Below are positions 1-8,011 of a stretch of DNA of 64,000 bases, in pieces (the stretch's first letter is position 1; every line of letters begins with the position of its first letter). Source of the DNA: Planctomycetota bacterium (GTDB lineage: Bacteria > Planctomycetota > B15-G4); NCBI GenBank assembly GCA_029245865.1, contig JAQWOM010000004.1:62001-126000 (forward strand), in the 5' to 3' direction. Under the pieces are notes generated by a model. That model searched no databases. It had not been told where the DNA came from and worked only from the letters and a program-made list of their open reading frames with translations. Made by a program: the position numbers and the translations under genes.

Positions 1-683
1 TGACTGGGAGCTTCGGCCAGCTTGATGTCGCGGCGAATGGGTGCCTTCAACATGATGTCGCCAAAGTGGCTTGCCACATCCGCAATGACCGCCCGACTCA
101 GATTGGTGCTGGGGTCATGACGGCAACTCACCATCGACGAGATCTCCAGCCGAGGGTTCAGTCGACTGCGCACCAGATCGACAATCTCGAGCAACTTCCC
201 GAGGCCCTGCAGCGCAAAGAACTCCGCCTGGATGGGCACGAACAACTCGTCACAACCCACCAAGGCATTGAGCGAAAGCAGTCCCAGGCTGGGAGGACAA
301 TCCACCAAGATAAAATCGTAGTGCTCCGCTCGATCTGCTTCATCGCGCTCAAAAGCATGGCGGAGAATCATCTCGCGCCCCACTTCGTTGACCAGTTCCA
401 GTTCGACGCCTGCGAGATCGATGCTGGCAGGAATCATCTCTAGCCCAGGCTGCGAAGTGGGCTTCACCACCTCCGCCAGAGTGGCCTGCCCAATGAAGAG
501 TTCGTACAGGGAGGGGCTCACGACTGCTGGATCCTCCCCGAGGTGCACCGTGAGATTGCACTGAGGATCCAGGTCGCAGACCAGGGTCCGGTAGCCAAGG
601 CGCGCCAAAGCGGCACCCAGATTCACCGTGGTGGTCGTCTTGCCGACGCCCCCCTTCTGGTTGATGACTGCGATACGTCGCAT
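1..683 (-). CDS. parA: ParA/Soj-family chromosome partitioning ATPase (3' end cut by window edge)
   Basis: The first 227 codons are visible; the stop lies beyond position 1. ParA ATPases bind DNA non-specifically and, with ParB, segregate the origin region. The N-terminus reads MRRIAVINQKGGVGKTT, so the deviant Walker A (KGGVGKT) sits at about residues 10-16. It is followed by DLDPQCN (Walker A') near residue 40 and ILVDCPPS (Walker B) near residue 124. The last visible residues, KLAEAPS, match the conserved (R/K)LxEAPS block near the C-terminus, so only a short tail is missing. ATG at 683 is preceded by an AGAGGTG ribosome binding site (690-696) with a 6-nt spacer. parB would be expected just outside the window. 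The gene is divergent from the TPR gene at 797. Confidence 0.93.
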   Translation of the reverse strand, partial: MRRIAVINQKGGVGKTTTTVNLGAALARLGYRTLVCDLDPQCNLTVHLGEDPAVVSPSLYELFIGQATLAEVVKPTSQPGLEMIPASIDLAGVELELVNEVGREMILRHAFERDEADRAEHYDFILVDCPPSLGLLSLNALVGCDELFVPIQAEFFALQGLGKLLEIVDLVRSRLNPRLEISSMVSCRHDPSTNLSRAVIADVASHFGDIMLKAPIRRDIKLAEAPS

Positions 684-783
684 GATGTTCACCTCTGTGG
701 CCCGATCGTCCTGCCGACATCGCCCGGATCGCGAATCACGACCCCGTCGAAGCTCGGCCGGTGCCCTCGCGAGCCCTGTTCGC

Positions 784-789
784 TAGAAT
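784..789 (+). promoter_or_regulatory. TAGAAT -10-like box, 7 nt before a GTG start
   Basis: TAGAAT is followed by exactly seven bases and then GTG at 797. No Shine-Dalgarno sequence is present. This is the spacing expected if transcription starts at or next to the start codon (leaderless mRNA). Three other genes in the window share the geometry. The functional role is inferred. Confidence 0.4.
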
Positions 790-796
790 CGTCGCT

Positions 797-2185
797 GTGA
801 CCACCCGCGCCAAGCAACTTTTCGAGACCTCCGTCGACCAAGTCCGGCAAGGCCAGCTCCGACCAGCCCTTGGAACCCTGCTGGACGCCCTGCTTGTAGA
901 CCCGGCCCACATGGACTCCCTGGAGGCCGCAAGCAAGATCTGCCGCATGCTGGGGGCCAGCGAGGACGCAGAACTCTTCGAAGCGCTCCAGAGGGCACCA
1001 CAAGACGCTGAGGCACTCTACAACCTGGGCTATCACCTCGTCGACCAAACACGGCCCGATGTGGCCGTAGCCCTCTTCGAAAGGGGGTTACGCAGCAACC
1101 CAGCCCCCCTGCAAGCCGACGCGCTCCGACGTGAGATGGCCTACGCTCAATTCGCAAATCGAGACTTCGAATCCTGCCTGCGCTCGCTCGGTGCCATTGA
1201 GACCGGGCTGGAGCTGGCCGAGTCGGAGCGACTGGATCTCCACCTCCTCCAGGCCGAAACAGCGCTCTATCTTCATCGTCGCGACCTCTCACTCCGCTAT
1301 TTGGAGCAGGCCGAAGAAATCATTCCAGGAGATGGGCAGCGTGCCCGTATGGATGCCCTGCACGCGCTGATCGGCCGCAGCCGTCACTGGCCCCAGCTGA
1401 GTGAAGCCGACCTCCGCGCCTGGCATTTCATTCAAACGGGCGGCGTACTGCTCAAGACGGCGGGCGGATATTTCGAGGACGGCAGCCGGGCGGGCCGCTA
1501 CGACATGCTCGATTTACGGCCAGACATGGTCGCCTTCCTTCTCCAGCGGCTGATCCACCTTTTCGAACGACTAAACATCGATGTCGAGACAATCATTCCC
1601 ACGGGACCCGTTGCAGCACCTCTTGCCGAGGCGCTCGCAAGACGCATGGGACGCACGTTTGTCGAGCACCTCGTCGACCGCGCCGACCGCACAGCGCTGA
1701 TTGTCTCCGCGGGTGCCGGCGAACTCGAGCCTCTCAGTGCAGGCTTCGTGCACCACCGCCCCGGCTTGCATCTCTTCTCACTCAACCTCGATTGGAATCG
1801 CGACAACGCGGTCCTTCCAGAGGTCGTAGGCGTCCTGGCCCGTCGCACATTTCTTCCATGGGAGACACGCTACGCCATGGACCCTGACACACATGAAATG
1901 CGCGAGATACCCGGAGACGAACGCCCAGCCAGCGTGATCGGCGCCGAGTTGATCGAGCTCATGGACGCACTTCCCGATGATGGCGGCACAGCGCGCTCCG
2001 AGTTCGAAGACTTCTACGTACCGAAGTCAGATGAACTCGTCCTCGGATCTGTCGACCACCATCCCTGCCGGCGCGTCTTCACTCACCTTTCTCCGTGCTG
2101 GAAACCTGTCGGAAAACTCTCCGAGCTGACTGGCACAGGAACTTCAGAGCAGGATGACATGGGCGACCACGACTCCCACTCCTGA
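797..2185 (+). CDS. TPR-like repeat protein of unknown function
   Basis: A 462-residue protein with no signal peptide or membrane segment. The N-terminal half (about residues 1-190) is helical and TPR-like, for example the blocks LYNLGYHLVDQTRPDVAVAL and LYLHRRDLSLRYLEQAEEI. The C-terminal half contains an Asp/Glu-rich region starting at LKTAGGYFEDGSRAG that I do not recognise. A GTG at 761 is in frame, but GTG at 797 is preferred because TAGAAT lies 7 nt upstream and because the shorter N-terminus starts directly at the first helix. The gene ends 23 bp before the radical SAM gene on the same strand, so the two are probably co-transcribed. It may serve as a scaffold for the downstream cassette, but that is only a guess. 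Confidence 0.75.
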   Translation: MTTRAKQLFETSVDQVRQGQLRPALGTLLDALLVDPAHMDSLEAASKICRMLGASEDAELFEALQRAPQDAEALYNLGYHLVDQTRPDVAVALFERGLRSNPAPLQADALRREMAYAQFANRDFESCLRSLGAIETGLELAESERLDLHLLQAETALYLHRRDLSLRYLEQAEEIIPGDGQRARMDALHALIGRSRHWPQLSEADLRAWHFIQTGGVLLKTAGGYFEDGSRAGRYDMLDLRPDMVAFLLQRLIHLFERLNIDVETIIPTGPVAAPLAEALARRMGRTFVEHLVDRADRTALIVSAGAGELEPLSAGFVHHRPGLHLFSLNLDWNRDNAVLPEVVGVLARRTFLPWETRYAMDPDTHEMREIPGDERPASVIGAELIELMDALPDDGGTARSEFEDFYVPKSDELVLGSVDHHPCRRVFTHLSPCWKPVGKLSELTGTGTSEQDDMGDHDSHS

Positions 2186-2208
2186 CCCCCGCAAGACACC
2201 CATCCAGA

Positions 2209-4257
2209 ATGAACACCCTGCTTCCGACCGTCCGCGAACTCGCACTCAAAGTGAGCAACCCCACTCAGTACATGGGTGGCGAGTTCAACATCATCCGCAA
2301 ATCTCCAAGTTCGGTCTCAGGCCGACTCGCTCTGTGCTACCCAGACGTCTACGAGATCGGCGCCAGCCACAACGGGAGTCAGGTGCTCTACCACGCGGTG
2401 AATGGCACCGAAGACCTCTCCTGTGAACGCTGCTACACGCCCTGGCCAGACATGGCCGCGGCCATGCGCCAGCGCGGCGTGCCGCTTTTCACGCTTGAGA
2501 ATCACCTTCCGGTCGCCGAATTTGACGTTCTGGGTTTCACACTTCAAACAGAGCTGACCTACAGCAACATTCTCGAGACCCTGGACCTCGCGGGCCTGCC
2601 TCTTCTGGGCAAAGAACGGGACAGTTCGCATCCCCTCGTCATCGCCGGAGGCCACGGCGCACACTCACCAGAAGTCATGGCTGAGTTCATCGACGTCTTC
2701 ATGCCCGGGGATGGCGAGGAAACATTGCCTGAATTGGTTCGCTTCGTTGCTCGGCACAAAGCCGAAGGCACCGCACGCGAAGCCATGCTGCACGAGTTGG
2801 CGGCCACCTACCCATGGGCCTATGTGCCCGCCATGTACGACGCGGGATTCGCCGAGGGGAACGGCCACTTCCTTGGACTCACGCCACGCTTCCCTGATGT
2901 TCCGGCACGCATCAAAGGGGCTGCTGTTTTTGACTTCAGTTCGGTGCCCATCGTCACGAAGCCCGTCGTTCCCAACGCGAAGACAGTTCACGAGACCATC
3001 TCCATCGAGATCATGCGCGGCTGCACACGCGGTTGCCGATTCTGCCAGGCTGGGATGATCACCCGCCCTATGCGCTATCGCACAGTCGAAGATCTCGTGG
3101 AAGCTGCAGAACAGGCAGTCCAGTCCACCGGCTATGACGAGATCACGCTGACCTCCCTCTCGTCAGGCGACTACCCTTGGATCGAAGAGCTTCTTCAAAC
3201 GATGAACGCGCGCTTCGCCAAACGCCGTGTGTCTGTCTCGCTACCGAGCTTACGCGTCACGGGCGAACTGGCTCATTTGCCGGGCATGACCAACAACGTC
3301 CGCAAGAGCAGCTTGACCTTCGCACCGGAAGTCGCCACGGACCGCTTGCGCAAGATCATCAACAAAGACATCCGCAATGAAGATGTCCTCAAAAGTGCCG
3401 CGGCCGCTTACCGCGAAGGCTGGTCGACGATCAAGCTCTACTACATGATCGGCATCCCTGGCGAGATGGAAGAAGACCTGGCTGCTGTGGTGGAGTTTGC
3501 TGATGAACTCTCCCGATTGCGGCGCGAAGTGACAGGCAAGGGAAAAGCTCGAATCAACGTCACCGTGACGACTTTCGTCCCCAAGGCCTTCGTCCCCTTC
3601 CAGTGGGATGGAATGATGGACAGGGACAGTGTGCTCGAAAAACAACGCTGGATGCGCGCACTCAACCGCAACAAGTCGGTGAAACTGAAGTTCCATGACG
3701 CCGACCAGAGCTACCTCGAGGGCATTCTCTCGCGTGGCGACCGCAGGCTAGCACCGGCCATCATTGCAGCCTGGAAACGAGGCGCGCGATTCGACGCATG
3801 GCGCGAGCACTTCAAACTGGATCACTGGCTCGAGGCTTTTCGCGAAACCAACCTCGACCCCGATCACTTTGCTCTCCGAGAGCGTGACAAGGACGAGGCC
3901 CTTCCGTGGGATCACCTCGACGTGGGCCCTGCCCGCGAATACCTCTGGACCGAACGGCAACGTGCGCGCGACTTGATCAAGACCGACTACTGCGTCGGCA
4001 AGGTTTGTCACGTTTGCGGCGTGCCTCCCTCACTCTGCTTCGCCATCAAACGCGATATGGGGCTCCTGGGCTCCCAGCAACGGGGCATCCTGGAAATGGA
4101 TGAACAAGGAATCACCCGTGGACTTGAAGGCGTAACCGCCGACGCGGACCGCAAGCTCACGGTGCAATCTCCAGGCCTCACTCGCTCACCACGCAGTACC
4201 AAGACGGAAACGGCCTCTGCCAGCCCAACCAGTTCGGCCCCAGGAGCCGCTCGATGA
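2209..4257 (+). CDS. B12-binding-like/radical SAM protein, TIGR03960-type
   Basis: A 682-residue radical SAM protein. The N-terminal ~230 residues resemble the family's B12-binding-like region, including CYPDVYEIGASHNGSQVLYH. The [4Fe-4S]-binding CxxxCxxC motif is CTRGCRFC, near residue 270. A Cys cluster close to the C-terminus (CVGKVCHVCG, about residue 590) matches the terminal Cys motif common in this uncharacterised family. In many bacteria this family is linked to or fused with a DUF2344 protein; none is seen here. The last ~50 residues are low-complexity Ser/Thr/Ala. The stop codon overlaps the start of the next gene (ATGA, 4254-4257), indicating translational coupling with the ABC exporter. 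The substrate is unknown. Confidence 0.9.
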   Translation: MNTLLPTVRELALKVSNPTQYMGGEFNIIRKSPSSVSGRLALCYPDVYEIGASHNGSQVLYHAVNGTEDLSCERCYTPWPDMAAAMRQRGVPLFTLENHLPVAEFDVLGFTLQTELTYSNILETLDLAGLPLLGKERDSSHPLVIAGGHGAHSPEVMAEFIDVFMPGDGEETLPELVRFVARHKAEGTAREAMLHELAATYPWAYVPAMYDAGFAEGNGHFLGLTPRFPDVPARIKGAAVFDFSSVPIVTKPVVPNAKTVHETISIEIMRGCTRGCRFCQAGMITRPMRYRTVEDLVEAAEQAVQSTGYDEITLTSLSSGDYPWIEELLQTMNARFAKRRVSVSLPSLRVTGELAHLPGMTNNVRKSSLTFAPEVATDRLRKIINKDIRNEDVLKSAAAAYREGWSTIKLYYMIGIPGEMEEDLAAVVEFADELSRLRREVTGKGKARINVTVTTFVPKAFVPFQWDGMMDRDSVLEKQRWMRALNRNKSVKLKFHDADQSYLEGILSRGDRRLAPAIIAAWKRGARFDAWREHFKLDHWLEAFRETNLDPDHFALRERDKDEALPWDHLDVGPAREYLWTERQRARDLIKTDYCVGKVCHVCGVPPSLCFAIKRDMGLLGSQQRGILEMDEQGITRGLEGVTADADRKLTVQSPGLTRSPRSTKTETASASPTSSAPGAAR

Positions 4258-5999
4258 AGGCGGGGCCCTTCACTCGGGCACTGAGCTACTTCCCAGCAGT
4301 CCGCAAACGCTGGCTTAAAGGGATGCTCTGCATTATCCCCACAAGCGGTCTGGAATTCGTCTTGCCGCTTATCGTCGCGCACGTCGTAGATGGAGTCCGT
4401 GACGGCACCATGCACACAACGGGCGTCATTGGCTGGATGGTTGCAGCCATGGGCATCACGCTCGTCAAAGGGGCAGGGAAATTTGGCATGCGGTGGTACA
4501 TCACCGGCGCCTCACGAGAATTCGAACGCAACTACCGCCAGGACTACTTCCATCACCTGATGCAACTGACACCTCGTGACGTCGCCCAACTGCGAACGGG
4601 CGATCTCATGTCGCGCTCCATTGCAGACGTCGAGGCTGTGCGCATGATGCTCGGTCCGGGTCTCATGTACGTCAGTCAGGCAGCCATCGTCGTGCCTTCG
4701 GCGCTCGTGATCATGGCAATCATCGACCCCACGCTCACGCTGGTCATGCTCATCCCATTCATCGGGCTGGCCACGATCATCCGCGTCGTCGCCGGACCGA
4801 CACAGCACTGGAGCGAAGCCACCCAGGAGCGCATCGCAGAACTTTCTGTCGTTGCACAAGAAAACTTCTCGGGCGTACGCGTCGTGAAAGCCTTCGCCAC
4901 CGAGGGTGTCTCGGCCAGCATCTTCAGACGCATGGGACGCTCACTGCTTGAGGCCAACATGCGGCTGGCAACCATACGTGGCGTCAGCTCGGCTGCGATC
5001 ACGGCCATCAAAGACTTTGGCGCGTTGATCATCCTGCTGGTCGGTGGCTGGCATGTGGTCCAAGGCATCCTGTCCGTCGGCGACCTTCTGCTGTTCTTCA
5101 TGATTCTCAATCTTGCCCTCTGGCCTCTCATCGCCATCGGCTGGATGATCGGCATGTACCACCGCGCCAAAGCAGGTGCCCGACGACTCGACGAGGTGTT
5201 CGACCTCACACCTTCGGTGCAACAATCCGAGATGCCTGTTCAGCACGACGCCTTCCGAGGCGAACTCGAGGCACGTCACCTCTCTTTCGGATGGGACGAA
5301 CTCCCGACCATTCAGGACATCACCTTCAAAGTTCCACCAGGCGGCACTCTGGGCATCACCGGACGCACGGGTTGCGGAAAAACCACACTCGTGCAGTTGC
5401 TGGCACGACTCGTTGACCCACCACCGGGCACAGTCTTCGTCGACGGCCATGACATCCGCGACCTGCCCCTCGACCAGTTACGAGAGCATGTTGGCGTTGT
5501 CCCCCAGGACACCTTCTTGTTCAGCGAAACAGTCGCCCAAAACATTGCATTCGCAGGAGAACACATTGATGTCGATCGAGTTCGTGAAGTGGCCGAACTC
5601 GCCAAGGTCCACGACGACATCATGGGGTTCAAAAACGGTTACGACGAGCTCCTGGGAGAGCGTGGCGTCACCCTCTCCGGGGGGCAACGTCAGCGCACGG
5701 CGATCGCTCGAGGACTGGCAGCAGACCCGCCCGTCATCATTCTTGACGACTGCCTCTCGGCTGTAGATTCGGTGACCGAGCAAGCCATCCTGCGCACCCT
5801 GCGAGAAACACTTGCCGGTCGCACCGCGGTCATTGTAAGTCACCGCGTGTCTGCGCTCTCCCTCGCAGATGAGGTTCTCGTCATGGACGAAGGCCGCATC
5901 GTCGAACGCGGAACTCATGACAATCTCGTGCAGCGCGGTGGCCTCTACGCATCCCTCGCAGAACGCCAACGACTCGAAGCAGAGATCGAGGCCCTGTGA
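4254..5999 (+). CDS. ABC exporter half-transporter with Asp in place of the catalytic Glu
   Basis: A 581-residue fused permease/ATPase of the MsbA/MdlA type. Six membrane segments fill about residues 1-310 and the nucleotide-binding domain about 338-575. Walker A is GRTGCGKTT (about 369-377), the signature is LSGGQRQ and the Walker B region is VIILDDCLSAVD (about 494-505). The residue after the Walker B Asp is Asp rather than the canonical catalytic Glu. This is the hallmark of the weak-site subunit of heterodimeric exporters. The H-loop His is present (IVSHRVS). The gene overlaps both neighbours by 4 bp. It probably forms a heterodimer with the product of the next gene; the substrate cannot be told from sequence. 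Confidence 0.93.
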   Translation: MKAGPFTRALSYFPAVRKRWLKGMLCIIPTSGLEFVLPLIVAHVVDGVRDGTMHTTGVIGWMVAAMGITLVKGAGKFGMRWYITGASREFERNYRQDYFHHLMQLTPRDVAQLRTGDLMSRSIADVEAVRMMLGPGLMYVSQAAIVVPSALVIMAIIDPTLTLVMLIPFIGLATIIRVVAGPTQHWSEATQERIAELSVVAQENFSGVRVVKAFATEGVSASIFRRMGRSLLEANMRLATIRGVSSAAITAIKDFGALIILLVGGWHVVQGILSVGDLLLFFMILNLALWPLIAIGWMIGMYHRAKAGARRLDEVFDLTPSVQQSEMPVQHDAFRGELEARHLSFGWDELPTIQDITFKVPPGGTLGITGRTGCGKTTLVQLLARLVDPPPGTVFVDGHDIRDLPLDQLREHVGVVPQDTFLFSETVAQNIAFAGEHIDVDRVREVAELAKVHDDIMGFKNGYDELLGERGVTLSGGQRQRTAIARGLAADPPVIILDDCLSAVDSVTEQAILRTLRETLAGRTAVIVSHRVSALSLADEVLVMDEGRIVERGTHDNLVQRGGLYASLAERQRLEAEIEAL

Positions 6000-7993
6000 G
6001 CACGGTAGACGTAGACATCCACACGACCACGACTGTCGGGAGCAACGCCGACAGGACTCTTCTTCGCCGCATGCTCGTCTTCGCACGACCACATGTCGTC
6101 GCCCTTTCGTTCACGCTTGGACTGCTGACTCTTAACATCGGCCTCGGCATAGCGAAGCCGATGATCATCAAGAAGGTCATCGACGGGCCACTCAAGACCG
6201 CCTACAAGACACGCGGCACGCCTGAGTTTGACAGCAGTCTTCTTTCTCACGACGTCACTCTGTATGCGCTCATGTTTTTGGGCGCAGCAGCCATGCTCTC
6301 GGCGAGCCTTGTACTGCTTGAATGGATCATGAATCGGACGGGCCAACGCGTGGTGTTCTCCATCCGCAACTGCGTTTTCCACCACATCCTGCGCCTTCCT
6401 GTCGCCTGGTTCGATCGCCACAACGTCGGCTGGGTCGTGACACGCAGCACCAGCGACATCGACTCGCTCTCCGAACTCTTCACGACAGGCGTGGCAACCA
6501 TTGCGAAAGACCTCCTGTCCATCGTCGTGGTCATCAGCGTGCTCATCTGGATTTCACCCAAGCTGGCGTTGGTCGCCCTGGTGATGCTCCCCGTGATGAT
6601 TCTGGTGACGTTTCGGTTTCGATTGAACGCCCGAATGGCCTACCGCGCCACACGACACTCGCTCGGCAAACTCAATGGATTTTTCCAAGAGCGACTGAGT
6701 GGGCTCGACGTCGTGCACCTCTTTCGCCGCGAGCAGCATTCAGCAACTCAGTTCGCTGGCCTCAATGAGTGCTACTACGCCGACAACATGGTCACCGTTC
6801 GACACTTCTCGATGTTCTTTCCCACCGTCGACACCCTTTCTCAACTGGTGAAGATGGGAACACTGACCTGGGCCAGCTGGCTCATTGTTCAAGGAGAGTT
6901 GAGCCTGGGCAGCTTTGTTGCGTTCTGGTTCTTACTGGACTTTGTCTTTGAGCCGATTCGCGAACTGGCCGAACGCTACAACGTGTTGCAAGCCGCAATG
7001 GCTGCAGGCGAACGCATCTTCGGAATCCTGGATGCCCCGACCGAAGTCGGCAAGGTCGACATCGCCAAGACCATCAGCACAGTCGACAGTGAAAACGAGG
7101 CTGACGGCGCTCCAGACCCAACCGTGTTTCAATTTCGCTCAGCAGCGCGGGGGAAATCAAAAGCCCAGCACCCAGACGCCTTCGGGCCCGGATTCGATTC
7201 GAACTCAGCCCACGTCACTCCTGCAGCCCGTGCAGTCGAAAGCCTCTTCACGGACAACGCCGCGGCCATCGAGTTCGATCATGTCTCCTTCGCCTACCCG
7301 GTCGGCGATGACGTTCTGAGCGACGTCTCCTTCCGGATTCAGAAAGGGCAAAAAGTTGCTGTCGTCGGACACACCGGCGCCGGCAAGAGCACCCTCGTCA
7401 ACTTGCTGTGCCGATTCCACGAAACCGACCGAGGCACCGTGCGCCTCGGTGGGCAGGATGTGCGCTCGATTCCTCACCAGAACTTACGGCGACGCATCGC
7501 CATTGTGCAGCAGGATGTTTTTCTCTTCAGCCAGAGCATTCTCGCCAACATTCGCATGGGAAATCCCGACCTGAGTGACGAACGCATCGCCGCATGCGCA
7601 GAAGCCGTCAACGCAGATCGCTTCATCAAGACCTTGCCCGACCTCTACAACACCAAGTTGCTCGAGCGCGGCAGCAACCTCTCCTCAGGCCAGCGGCAAC
7701 TCATCGCCTTCGCGCGCGCACTGGCAGCTGACCCCGAGCTCTTGGTGCTCGATGAAGCCACCTCCTCGGTCGACAGCGAAACCGAGCATTGGATCGAAGA
7801 AGCCACGGCCACGCTTCTGGAAGGTCGCACCTCACTCGTCATTGCCCACCGACTCTCCACGGTCGTACGGGCTGACAGCATTCTTGTCATGCACAAGGGC
7901 CAGGTGCGCGAAGTGGGCACTCACGAAGAACTGCTCGCAGCCAAAGGCCTCTACCACCGGCTCTATCACTTGCATCTCGCGACGACAGGCTGA
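5996..7993 (+). CDS. ABC exporter half-transporter (MdlB/YheH-like partner)
   Basis: A 665-residue fused permease/ATPase starting at GTG 5996, which overlaps the previous gene by 4 bp. The membrane domain covers about residues 25-350 and the ATPase domain about 425-660. Walker A is GHTGAGKST (about 459-467) and Walker B with the catalytic Glu is LLVLDEATSS. The signature is LSSGQRQ rather than LSGGQ. In a head-to-tail dimer this altered signature would sit opposite the Asp-containing Walker B of the partner, so both deviations fall in one degenerate ATP site. An insertion of about 70 residues rich in Asp, Ala and Ser (about 357-425) separates the two domains and is unusual for the family. Confidence 0.93.
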   Translation: MSTVDVDIHTTTTVGSNADRTLLRRMLVFARPHVVALSFTLGLLTLNIGLGIAKPMIIKKVIDGPLKTAYKTRGTPEFDSSLLSHDVTLYALMFLGAAAMLSASLVLLEWIMNRTGQRVVFSIRNCVFHHILRLPVAWFDRHNVGWVVTRSTSDIDSLSELFTTGVATIAKDLLSIVVVISVLIWISPKLALVALVMLPVMILVTFRFRLNARMAYRATRHSLGKLNGFFQERLSGLDVVHLFRREQHSATQFAGLNECYYADNMVTVRHFSMFFPTVDTLSQLVKMGTLTWASWLIVQGELSLGSFVAFWFLLDFVFEPIRELAERYNVLQAAMAAGERIFGILDAPTEVGKVDIAKTISTVDSENEADGAPDPTVFQFRSAARGKSKAQHPDAFGPGFDSNSAHVTPAARAVESLFTDNAAAIEFDHVSFAYPVGDDVLSDVSFRIQKGQKVAVVGHTGAGKSTLVNLLCRFHETDRGTVRLGGQDVRSIPHQNLRRRIAIVQQDVFLFSQSILANIRMGNPDLSDERIAACAEAVNADRFIKTLPDLYNTKLLERGSNLSSGQRQLIAFARALAADPELLVLDEATSSVDSETEHWIEEATATLLEGRTSLVIAHRLSTVVRADSILVMHKGQVREVGTHEELLAAKGLYHRLYHLHLATTG

Positions 7994-8011
7994 ATACGGC
8001 GAACCGCCGCG

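Noticed and set aside
783..1292. A 169-codon minus-strand frame
   Set aside because: Antisense to the TPR protein, Arg/Gly/Pro-rich, typical of shadow frames in GC-rich DNA.
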